Shown here in pieces: positions 28,114-39,000 of a stretch of DNA of 64,000 bases. Numbering within the stretch: position 1 is the stretch's first letter; every line of letters starts with the position of its first letter. Location of the stretch: assembly GCF_001659605.2 (NCBI RefSeq), contig NC_035172.2:34461342-34525341 (forward strand). Reading direction: 5' to 3'. The notes under the pieces were generated by a model, which ran no database searches, was not told the origin of the DNA, and saw only the letters and a list, made by a program, of their open reading frames with translations. The position numbers and the translations under genes are program-made. Source of the DNA: Manihot esculenta. Lineage: Eukaryota; Streptophyta; Magnoliopsida; Malpighiales; Euphorbiaceae.

Positions 28114-30125
28114 ATGGTGAAGTTTTCATATAGCACAAGATCTGCCACAAATTTCTTCTTCTTCTTTTTCCTCTTCTTGCTTTCTTTAACAAGTGTACCA
28201 GTTGCAGAGGCCAGAGTTCGTTATTACAAATGGGAGGTTAAGTATGAGTTCAAGTCTCCTGATTGCTATAAGAAGTTGGTTATTACTATTAATGGCAGAA
28301 GTCCAGGACCCACAATCATTGCACAGCAAAATGATACCATCATCGTTGAAGTTAAGAACAGTTTGTTAACAGAGAATCTTGCAATCCATTGGCATGGAAT
28401 TAGACAGGTTGCTCAATCATCAGATTTTCCATTTTTCTTTCTAATTCAGAGACCCATTTCTTGAATTAGATTTTCATGTGTTTTTGTGTTGTGTATTCAC
28501 AGATTGGAACACCTTGGTTTGATGGAACAGAAGGGGTTACTCAGTGTCCAATTGTTCCTGGAGATACCTTCAAATATCAGTTTGTCGTCGACAGAGTAAG
28601 TTGTAGCTCAGGATTCAAACTCGAGATTCCTGATTTTTTAGAACAATTTGCTGATGTTTTAATGAATTTGCAGCCTGGAACATACTTGTATCATGCCCAC
28701 TATGGAATGCAAAGAGAGGCAGGGCTTTATGGATCAATTCGTGTATCACCACCTGCTGGACAACCTGAGCCATTTGCCTATAATTATGATCGAAGCATCA
28801 TCCTTACTGATTGGTACCATAACAGCACTTACGAACAATCAGTAGGATTATCTTCGATTCCCTTTGTCTGGGTTGGGGAGCCTCACGTAAGTAGAGCAGA
28901 CAGCTTCCTAGTCCAATGCTAACTATATGAACTCGTCAAGATTGCAGTTTGCTAATGTGGGTAACATTTTCTTTTTCAATTTTTCCAGTCACTGTTAATA
29001 CAAGGAAAAGGAAAATTCAACTGCTCAACTCCAGGGATACCAGCTGGTGTATGCAATGCTTCAAATCCTGAATGCTCTCCTTATTCGATGACGATTGTCC
29101 CTGGAAAGACATATCGGCTCAGAGTTTCTAGCTTGACAGCCTTATCAGCTCTCAGTTTTCAGATTGAAGGACACAATATGACTGTTGTGGAAGCAGATGG
29201 GCACTACGTTCAACCATTTGTAGTTCAGAATCTTTTCATATACTCCGGCGAGACATACTCTGTTTTAATAAAAGCTGACCAAGATCCCTCCAGAAACTAT
29301 TGGATGACCACCAACGTTGTCAGTAGAAAACCATCAACCCCACCTGGCCAAGCCATCTTTAACTACTACCCAAACCATCCCCAGAGGTTTCCTCCGACGA
29401 CTTCTCCGTCTGGCCCTGCATGGGATGATGTTGAACCAAGGTTTGCTCAAAGTCTAGCCATTAAAGCTCACAAAGATCACATCCACAAACCTCCCCAAAT
29501 CGCTCATAGAAGTATAGTAATGCTCAATACACAAAATAGGGTAAACGGTTTTACGAGATGGTCAGTGAATAATGTCTCCTTCAACCTCCCACACACCCCT
29601 TATCTTATATCACTGAAGTACAAACTAAACCATGTGTTCAGCCAAGTCCCACCTCCTGATGGCTATGACTTCAAGACTTATAATATTTATAATGTTTCCG
29701 ACAACCCAAATGCTACAACTAGCAATGCCGTTTATCGCCTGGCCTTCAACACAACAGTGGATGTTATTTTACAAAATGCAAATTCCATGAATAATAATAC
29801 AAGCGAGACACATCCTTGGCATCTCCATGGGCATGATTTCTGGGTTCTCGGCTATGGAAAGGGCAAATTTGACATATATAATGACCAGAACAAGTTCAAT
29901 TTGGTGGATCCCATAATGAAGAATACGGTGCCGGTTCATCCTTATGGATGGACTGCTTTGAGATTTCAGGCAGATAATCCTGGCGCCTGGTTATTTCATT
30001 GCCATATTGAATCACATTTCTTTATGGGAATGGGAGTGGTGTTTGAGGAAGGGATTGACAAGGTAGGAAAATTGCCCTCCTCTATTATGGGCTGTGGTGA
30101 AAGTAAAGGTTTCAACAGGCCATAG
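28114..30125 (+). CDS. AAO: L-ascorbate oxidase (secreted multicopper oxidase)
   Basis: Exons 28114-28407, 28503-28595, 28674-28886, 28989-30125; all GT-AG, phase 0, 578 aa. An N-terminal hydrophobic segment (Phe/Leu run at about 13-26, ending ..VAEA near 33) is a secretion signal, so it should act in the apoplast. The enzyme family oxidises ascorbate while reducing O2 to water. Three cupredoxin domains carry all four copper-binding motifs: HWHG (92-95), HAHYG (136-140), HPWHLHGH (475-482) and HCHIESH with axial Met546 (537-546). GLYGSIRV, LTDWYH and FVWVGEPHSLLIQG are typical of ascorbate oxidases rather than laccases. Several NxS/T sites suggest glycosylation. Introns are short (95, 78, 102 nt). 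Next gene upstream is the TPR gene, 12 kb away across transposons. Confidence 0.93.
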
Positions 30126-31899
30126 TTCTTGAGGAAATTAACCATGCTGCCTAACATTTACTGGTTTATGGGATTTTTGTCTATCCAGACTTCCAACAAT
30201 CTTAAAGTTATTTATTAGATGCAGCGTCAAACTCATTAATGTATTCTTTCATATGCTCCATAAAAAAAAGTTATCTCAGTACTTCTTGAGTTAAGTAATC
30301 TATTGGTGATTTGTAGAGTGCGATAGGTCCTTCAAAATGTGTTAGTACGCAATCTTCTTTGAAGATGTGTATGTATGCGATGTCAACTTTTTTTTTTTTT
30401 CTCGTTTGATGTACACATATGATTCTTTTGTATAATACAAATTTGTATTCAAAATTGAAATAATTGAATCACAAGACTTTTCTTTTGTTCTAATTTTTCT
30501 TTAAAAAGAAAAAGAAAAGGAAAAGAAAAAGTAAAAGTGAAGACACACTTTCCATTATATGGCAGTCTGGGAGATTGCAATGTGATGGACAACCTGAAAG
30601 TTTCACATGTAACATTTGCTTGCAAATTCTTATTCAAAATTTAAAGTTTCCCTTTACAAATAATAATTCAAAGATTTTTGTTTGTATAATATAGGAAGCA
30701 TGAATATGGTACAGATGATAAAGTCATTAAAGTATAAAAAAAGTAATTTAAATTATTAAAAGTAATTAGATCTAGTTTGTTAGATTTTCTTTCACCTTTA
30801 ATTTAAAAAAAAAAAAATTAAAATGACGAGTTAGAGTCTTTATATTTATATATGTTAAAATATTCTCTCATGATAAGAATGAGTTTATTAATTGTGTTTG
30901 ACTTTTATAATTTTATTAATATAAATTGAAATTTAATATGTACCCTCTTCTTTCCTCTCCTGTCCATAGTTGCTTTCCCATTTGAGAGAGTAAATAGAGT
31001 TTGGAGGGTTGGGTCATGGGTGTGTATAATTGCTGCTGAATTTTCCAAGTCAACCAATTGTACAGTCAAAGTATAACTTAATAGTAGATTTCTAATGGGG
31101 ATATGGACAATGAACAACTAAGGTGAAGCTATTTGGGGATTGGCAGTGTCCCCGCTGTCAATGAAGCGATAATTTTGTGTTGTGTACATTTGTATTGATG
31201 GAAGCCTATGGCCAATTGGCCATCGTAGTCAGAGACTCGAGATCAATATCAAGGAAGCTTCTACGGCAGGTTCTGGCCATAAATAACGCAAGAAAGCATG
31301 TTTCAGCCGGCCAAACTTCCCTATTTGTCCTACTTGATCACTTTCCATAGCTAGTTACTTAATACAAGTTGCAGCAATTAAATTCATGTATAAAAAAATT
31401 AATATTTTATTTTATCAAATTAATAGATCACGTAGAATAGTCTTCAGTTAACTGGGTGAATAGAATACATACATCTGTACTTAAAGTGGACAGTATCATA
31501 CATAAATTATTTAGATAATAACTGCATATTATGCCTATCATTAAAGGCTAGTGAATCCATGCGATAGGGACTAGGGACCTGTATGAGATGCTAATGCCAC
31601 TTGGGTCCACAATTTGTATTATAATTTGATTATCTTCTAGGCAGCTTGATTAAAATTCCCTTAGGGATGGGACAAATAGTTTGGGCCCACCAGTAAACTT
31701 GACTCGGGCCAAAATCCAAATAAACTGTAAGCTGATCCTCGGAAGACAGTAACTGAGGCCATTAAATGGGCTTACTTCGAGCTGAAGCCCATATCTTACC
31801 ACATTCCCCCTCATCAGCTTGTACAAAGTTCCATCCGTTTGTGGAGACCCACTTTGCATTTCAGTCCATTTTCTTTTTTACCCAAAAAAAGAAAAAAAG

Positions 31900-31931
<32 letters not shown>

Positions 31932-32261
31932 AAGGCAGACAAGGAATTATTTGAAAGCAGCAGAACCTGGCTTAAATGAGCAATACAGACGAAATATGAA
32001 ATGAGATTGCAAACAGCATTCATAAGAAAACTCAAAACGGGCATTTCCATAGCATTCGGTACATAACCTGCTTAAATGAGCAATAGTGCAATACTATCAA
32101 CATGTTTTGTTACAGGCACGTGGCAACCAAAAACCTCTAAAAATAAAAGCTGACTCCACTCAGACTAACAATGAAGGAAAACCATCATTCAAGAAGCAAG
32201 CTAATGTGAGCTATCAATCGGACCCCTCAATATTAAGAAAAGACATTACTCTTCACTTCAC
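30126..32261. other. Intergenic spacer between convergent genes
   Basis: No coding gene seen. The left part is the 3' UTR of the ascorbate oxidase. 31650-31810 has a cluster of promoter-like GGCCCA/AAGCCC motifs (see findings). An A-rich run with interspersed G lies at 31885-31930. The right end should hold the 3' UTR of the leftward fasciclin gene. Confidence 0.5.
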
Positions 32262-33578
32262 CTACAGTCCATGGTGATCTCCAATCATCACCGCTGGCTT
32301 GACCTGAGGCATACGGACCCCACCACAACTTCCACCCTTCTCCATATCAGCTGAACAAGCTCCATCTAGTGCCGCGTGAACTCCACCGTCTAATTCTTCC
32401 CCCAGCATACCTTCAAAGCCAGCAGCAGCGGGATGTATCCTTGGAAACGGCAAATAAACACTGTGTACCACAATCTTCAGATTACGGATCATATCAGGCA
32501 CTTTAAGTTTCACATAGTTAATTCTCATCAGGTATGCAGCTGTACCTCCTCCACCAGCAGTGGTGACCACCAGAGACTGCCCTCTTTCGAGTGTTGGCAG
32601 TATGGCCCCCACTGGTAGCTTCTCCAGGTCAGTAGCAGTCAAAAAATGGTTAGGCACCATGTGAAATCTCACGCTACTGATGTATGAGTGAGATCCAGAG
32701 AAGATTGAAGCGTCGTCAAGAGCAAACACCGTCAAGTTGTTTAAGCTCGCCAGCTCAGCATATTTCAATCTCATAGCGAGAGAGAGGATGTTAAAGCCAT
32801 TGTTGCGGAGCCTAAGCATGGCATCACGCAGCATCAAGCGCAAGATAGAAGGCTGCGCCAAAGGCTGGTTGTGAATCTGGCGAGATGCGGGCACGTGAAA
32901 CGGAATCGATAGCGAGTTTAACCTCTCCACATCGCAAGAATATGGAGAGAGAGGAGCGACATAGCCTTGAATTCCATGAATTACAATCAAACCATTATTG
33001 AACAGATCTGGATGCGTTATTTCCACACCACCTATGAAAACCTTCACTGCATTGGTTGATGCGGTTGCGTTTGGTATCGAAGTGGAAGTCACGGTGAGGC
33101 AAAGACCAGGGCTTAGAGTTTCTATTTTAGTGCCAAAGGCGAGCTTGCGGAGATAATCAATGGTGTAAAGACCAGGAATAATATGTTCACGGAGGATACT
33201 TGGAATGGAGCAAGATGAGCACGTATGGAGAGAAGAATCAGAAGGAGCAAAGAGTGTGGAGGGGCCAGACCAGGCGGTGGTGGCGGAATCAGAGGAGAGA
33301 GAAGGGGCAGCCATGGACAGCTCGTTAAAGCCGAGATGAGAAAGGATTGGAGCGAGAAGAGCTGTGTGAGAGAAAAAGGAGTTCTCATGGAGATCGCTTG
33401 AGACTGTTGGCGATGACGGTGGTGGCATTGAAGTTGATTGCAGCGTTTGTGACGGTGGAGGAGGTGATAGAGAGAAAGTGGAGGAGGAGTTGAAGCCGTC
33501 ATCGGCAATCGCTTGTGAGACGAAGAGAAAGAGGATCAAAATCGCAAAGAGAACAACAAATGGTAGAGAGGCCGCCAT
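32262..33578 (-). CDS. FLA21: Fasciclin-like arabinogalactan protein, FLA19-21 group
   Basis: Single exon, 438 aa. A signal peptide spans about 1-25 (hydrophobic 6-21). A Pro/Ser-rich stretch at 34-60 (SPPPPSQ, MPPPSSP) is a likely site for hydroxyproline O-glycans. Two FAS1 domains follow: the first about 65-212 with TLFAPSDSSL (108-117) and LIVIHGIQGYVAPL (197-210), the second about 240-380 with LTVFALDDASIF (282-293), FHMVPNH (305-311) and LKIVVHSVYLPF (367-378). There is no hydrophobic C-terminal tail, so no GPI anchor is expected, which fits the FLA19-21 subgroup. Such proteins are secreted to the cell surface or wall. The exact subgroup member is less certain than the family. Confidence 0.85.
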   Translation of the reverse strand: MAASLPFVVLFAILILFLFVSQAIADDGFNSSSTFSLSPPPPSQTLQSTSMPPPSSPTVSSDLHENSFFSHTALLAPILSHLGFNELSMAAPSLSSDSATTAWSGPSTLFAPSDSSLHTCSSCSIPSILREHIIPGLYTIDYLRKLAFGTKIETLSPGLCLTVTSTSIPNATASTNAVKVFIGGVEITHPDLFNNGLIVIHGIQGYVAPLSPYSCDVERLNSLSIPFHVPASRQIHNQPLAQPSILRLMLRDAMLRLRNNGFNILSLAMRLKYAELASLNNLTVFALDDASIFSGSHSYISSVRFHMVPNHFLTATDLEKLPVGAILPTLERGQSLVVTTAGGGGTAAYLMRINYVKLKVPDMIRNLKIVVHSVYLPFPRIHPAAAGFEGMLGEELDGGVHAALDGACSADMEKGGSCGGVRMPQVKPAVMIGDHHGL

Positions 33579-33639
33579 GACAGAGGAAGAGAGCTGTGAA
33601 ATACTGAAATATGAAATGAAGAAGAGGGTTTGTGTGGGG

Positions 33640-33647
33640 TATTTATA
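33640..33647 (-). promoter_or_regulatory. TATA box of the fasciclin-like gene
   Basis: TATAAATA on the minus strand, in CGCCTATAAATACCCC, 62 bp upstream of the ATG at 33578. This implies a short leader of about 30-40 nt. Confidence 0.7.
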
Positions 33648-34629
33648 GGCGAATAGGGCTTGAAGAGGGAGCGGTTACAGGATTCTGTTAGCTGGGGAGG
33701 TGGTGAGAGCGTGTGAAGGCGACTGATTGTATCGGGAATCAAGAATTAATGACAGTTACTTGGGTTGTAGAGCGTGTCAATTTTGTATCTCTGTTTCTGT
33801 TATTAGTTTTGGCGGGAAAGTTGCATGGAGTCTTTTTCTTCTATGGTGATCTTCGTTAGGCGGCGATCAGAGCCTGGCAACAGCTGCTATTCCACCAAAA
33901 GATCAACTAAAAATCGGCAATGTGGTATTGTGCATTTGGATGAGCACTCCTTCACACATTAACATTCCCTATTTTTCAAGTGAACACCGTTTATACAGTG
34001 TAGCATACACTCATAATCGAGTAATATTACACATCCAATCAATTTTTTTTTTGTCGATTCCAATCAATTACCCTGGTTTGAAATTAAAATTTTCATATTT
34101 TTTATTAATTTTTTATTAACTAATAAATATATATTAAAATTATTAATTGAATGTTTATATACTTTTGCACATGGGCAAAAGATTTATATCCGATAAGATT
34201 GAAATTATAACTTTGATAGCAATGGTTGGATTTTCTACTATCTTGTTGATCGAGTAAAACAGAGCAAATGATTAGAGAGGGTCCAAAAAAAAATTACTCT
34301 CTTAGTTATGATGGAAACTCTGAAAATATATGCTCCTTTCACACATGAAAACAGATTTTACTTTCTCTTAAACGAAGAATAACTCTAATTTTGAGTTGAT
34401 AGCGAGCATCTTACAGTTTTCTCTTATTTAAAGTGAATGGTATCAGCACCCCTTCACCTTCTAACTAGAGGATGGAAGCAGACGTTAGATAGAAGGTTTT
34501 TTTTTATCTAACTAGAGCAAAAGATTTATTTTTTTTAAATTGCACTTTATGGTTGATCCATACCTACAGCTTAAATGTTGGTAAATTCTCTATTTCTCAT
34601 CCTTTGAAAGTTTATACTTTGCTGGTGGA

Positions 34630-34981
34630 GATATTGGAGTAACTAGTTGTAATCTTGCCTTCTTCCTCTCACCTCAACGTTGAAACTCTGTGTGCCCTGG
34701 TTTCTTTATATGATGTTGTTTTCTTAGCCTGGTGCGGCCCCTCGAATTGGGAGCGACGGTGGATGAATTTTGTTGAACTCAAGGAAAACTGGTGTATTAA
34801 TCTCATATGGAAGATGAATGGCGCCTGCTTCGGATTCTCTTGGCTAGGATTTTTCATGTTTTCTTTTACCTTGGATGGATAGCTTTGCAGGAGCTGGACT
34901 AGACTTTTATCTCGGTATGAAAATTTTTTTTTTTCCTTCGACTTCTAAGCACTATTTAATGAAATCTCTATTTCTCAAAAA

Positions 34982-34990
<9 letters not shown>
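34630..34990 (+). mobile_element. Truncated LINE 3' end with poly(A) tail
   Basis: A non-coding stretch of normal base composition ends in TTTAATGAAATCTCTATTTC, TCA and a run of about 13 A, the usual 3' end of plant L1 elements. It is followed by a (TA)n run. The 5' limit and target duplication are unclear. Confidence 0.5.
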
Positions 34991-35012
<22 letters not shown>

Positions 35013-35014
35013 TA
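34991..35014. repeat. (TA)n microsatellite
   Basis: About 12 TA dinucleotides directly after the A-run. Confidence 0.9.
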
Positions 35015-36066
35015 AATACCAGTAGAATTTTTTTATATTTATTAGAGTATCTAGATATTATAAAAATATTGAGTAAAAACTACTAAAAAAATAATTACAG
35101 TATTTATAATAAAAATTAGACATTTTTATATTTTTTATAAGTATGTCCGATTTTGAAATTTTAATTACTTTAACTTAACTTTAAAAGTTTATACTCAATT
35201 TCAGAATTGCTTCAAAATCAATTGCTGCAACACTTAAATAAGCGATTTAATTGATAAATTTATTTACAATCAATTTTAACATTGCTTATAAAAAAATATC
35301 GACTATCCATTTCAAAAAACAAAATTATAAATTTAATAAAAAAATTTAAATTAAATTAAAATCAAGAAAATTAAAGGTTTTAACATGCTTGTAGAAATTG
35401 AAAATATTTTTATTCTTTTTAAAAAGACAAAAAAGTTATATGGCTTGTTTTGGAATAAATTATATATAAAAAAAGAAATGAATTATTTTTTCATATTAAT
35501 AATACCGTCTTTAATTTGATTTTTGTTTTTAAAAATTATATTTAAATTTGAAAATTAAAATCTTTGAGTTTAATTAAAAATGATTTTAAAATAAATTTAA
35601 TTAATTTTTATTATAAAATAAAAATTAAAAATTAAGAAAAATAAAACTTAAAATTTCCCGAATTTAATACCGTGCACTTATGATTAGATTGAATATGTGA
35701 GTTTTTAAATTTCTAATTAAATGAATTAAAAATAAAATTTAATTTTCTGGGCACGCATGGTTTTGGATACATAATCGAGGTAATATTCAGAACTCAGAAG
35801 AGTCCTTCCCACCATCTAGCCAGCTCCTCCTGTCGCGGCAGCTGCCGGAACGCGATCGTCTCCCTGCTAAATCTCTCACTATTCGAAGACTGGCCCAAAC
35901 CCAAACTACTACTACCCATCCCGTATTTCAACGCCTATAGCCTAACACCATACCCACCTTTCTTCTTGATTCTCTTATCGATTCAACATTTCCTGCTCTC
36001 TCAGTCATTCTATCAAACACTTACCAAATTGCGCCCCTTTGGTCGCAAGATAAGCCCTCATAAACA

Positions 36067-39000
36067 ATGTTTCGAAGGTGCGACTTTGTAGTTTACAGCT
36101 ACTCATTACCATTTCATTCTTTAATTACCATATCAAATTTTTTGTTTTGACTTATACAACTTGTGTTCTAGGGCTTTCCCCTTTTTCTTTATTGTACATC
36201 GATATCATTGTGAGCTTCACCGGATGATAATTCTTCATGGGGTTCCTTTTCAGGTCGATTTGGGAGTTATCGTCTCGTCGATCAGTGAGGAGAATCCCTA
36301 GGCGGGTTACATCTCAGGCATGTAATTTGACTGACCCATTGTTCTCACATGCTTTCGTTTAGCCGGGTTACTTTATTTATACTTGGAATTGTTGTTTAAT
36401 TGCGTCTGAAATGTAATTCTTGAGTTGTGGATATGTATATTTACTATAGTTTGTTTTGTAATTCTGTAATGGCATTTTATTAATGGAACTTGAGATTGTA
36501 ACAATTGCTTCTTTCTAATGCTGTGTGTTTTAGTGCGGAAAAGCAAAATGAATGTGGAAGGAACTTGGTTTACCTATACATATATATGCTTGTTTTTTGT
36601 TCGTTAATTGGTTAATCATTTAATTCTCATGAACTGTTACTGGGTGGGGTGTGATACAACTGCAGCCTATACCGTCAATCATTTCTTCAAGGAAGAAATT
36701 TTCAACCTCGTTCCAGAAAAATGCCCCCCAAAAAGCTGGTTCCAATGGTAGTCCACCTGAATCAAAAAGTGTTTTCCCAAAAGTTCTACTGGGAACCACA
36801 GTTGTTGCTGGTGCTGCTCTGTTAGCATACCAATCAGGTTATTTAGACCAATTTATTACTAAAGAGCAGGAAGGCTTAGCTAGGGTTGGCATTGATGATA
36901 AAGAGGTAAAGGAAACCCAACATTTCGGAGAGCAAGTGGTTGTCACCGGCAAAGAAGAACCTGGCAACTTAAGTCACAGTTTGGAGCAGTCTGGAGAAAA
37001 GGTTGAAAGTCAGATAGATGTCCCTCAAGTTGAAGCTCAGCAGAAGGCTGAAACTCGTATAGATCTTCCTCATGTTGAAACCAAAAACAAGGATGAAACT
37101 CATGGAGATCTTTCTCATGTTCAAGCTGAGGAGAGGATTGAATCACAAAAAGGCATTCATCATCATGAAGCCTCAAGGGAAACACCAGTTATAGACCAGC
37201 CCAATATTCAAGAAAAATATGGTGCAGCCCAAGATGAATCAGTTGCTGTTAAAGAGAGACAAGTACCAGGATTTTCTCAAAATATAAATACTGAACATAG
37301 TCTTGACAAGGTCGAGAAACAATCTGAATCAAAAACTTATAGAGAAACGGGTGAGGGTGTTCAAGTTACACAAGAACAAAACCAGGTCAAGTTGGTTCCT
37401 GGAGAGGGTGAAATGAAAACAGTGCCACAGCATCTTGCTGCAGAAGACAGACCGGAGGTACTTGATAGTAATTTCTTTTACTTTCTCTTTCTGGCCTCCT
37501 AGTTCTTTAAAATGTAACATCTAGGAATATTGTTGTATATTTGCTTTAAAAAATGAGGAGTGGTATTTCACATTGCACTATACAGAAGATGACAGAAGCA
37601 TTAGTTATTGCTGTATATTCTGTTGTACCTACCAGGTTTCTCCTGAAAAAAAAAATGAAAATAAGAAACAAAGATGGTACATTTTTGTTGTATTATTTTT
37701 TATTTGTATATTTTATCAGAAATCACTGCATTTCCTTCTAATCTAAGTGGATAAATGTTTCATGAAGTTTCAATAGAAAAACCTGATAAACCCAACCATA
37801 TTTGTATTTGCATTCCCAATAATGATCAGGCTTTGCTGTACGGTTGATGCATCTACCGTGAAAATTATGGTAATGGTGATGATTCCAGGTTTTTGAATTG
37901 TACTTGTGTACAAAATGAGTATAAAAAATTTTGTGGTTTTCCTCTATTGCAGGCTGCATTAAGTAAAGGTACAGAAGCAGCAAGTTTACTTGACGCTTAC
38001 CATCTCAAGGATAGGGCTGAAGAAAGCATTGCAACAGAGGGGCCAGGAGAAGAGGTTACTTCGAGCATCTTCTGCATGTTCTTATTATTATACTGTGAAG
38101 AACTTTCAATTACTCAAATGGAAACACAAAATGAAAGCAAACACTAAAAATTTGGTTCCTTGTAATAATAGGCTCTTCTTAGTGCCATAGAGGAATTCAA
38201 CGATAGCTTTATAACAAAAGATGGAAAGTTGGTTATGAGTTTTCTTGAAGCAATTCATGCGGCTGAAAAGAGGCAAGCTGAGATGGATGCCCATACCTTT
38301 GCTGAGGAGAAAAAAGCTTTGAAGGTTTGATTAGTTCATAGCTTCGAAAAATAAATTGCTCATGTTGTTATCTACAGTTTTCTTTCCATTAATACTTTTA
38401 CTTGGTATGGCGAAGTTTTTGTTATGTTCTAAAATGACTTAATTAGCCTATATTTTCAACTTTACTTGGCTTTTCAGTTGAATCCATTTATTTTAGTTTT
38501 ATCCAGTTGTCCATAAACTTTGAAATAAGTATCAGTTTTACCTAATGGAAAATGGCGTGCCATTGCTGACATTGCAACTGATGTCATGTTAAAATTATTC
38601 TACATGTGCATTCTGATATGCATCTGTGTTAAAAATTAATATTTATATCAAGAGAAAAAAATTATATATAAGCAAGTTTTTTTTGATGCTACAACAAGAA
38701 CCATATCAATTATAGCATGTGCCCTTCAGCTGTTGGATAAAAATAAATACTACTCTAGAAGTTTATGACTAAAATGATAAATTAAAAGAATTGGATAACA
38801 TTAAATGTAAGAAAAGTTCAGGATGTTTAAGACTGTTGGACATTTTTAGTTCTACTAATATTTTCACTCCCATTCAGGAGAAGTACGAAAAGGAATTGAG
38901 AGATTTAAGAGCTAGAGAACTTATGCGTGCAGAAGAGGCGGCAATACTTGATAAGGTTGTACAGATTTCTCGCTGCTTACCCATAATTATCTTGTAATGA

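Larger units (their letters stand above)
33650..36066. other. Intergenic region between divergent genes
   Basis: The left 200 bp is the fasciclin promoter region. 34630-34990 is a LINE-like 3' end. 34990-35760 is AT-rich low-complexity DNA. 35790-36066 is more GC-rich and CT-rich and should contain the MIC60 promoter and leader; no clear TATA box was found. Confidence 0.45.

Noticed and set aside
34587..34979. TCTCTATTTCTCA at both 34587 and 34967 as a target duplication of the LINE piece
   Set aside because: The second copy lies before the poly(A) run, not after it, so it does not fit LINE integration; probably chance.
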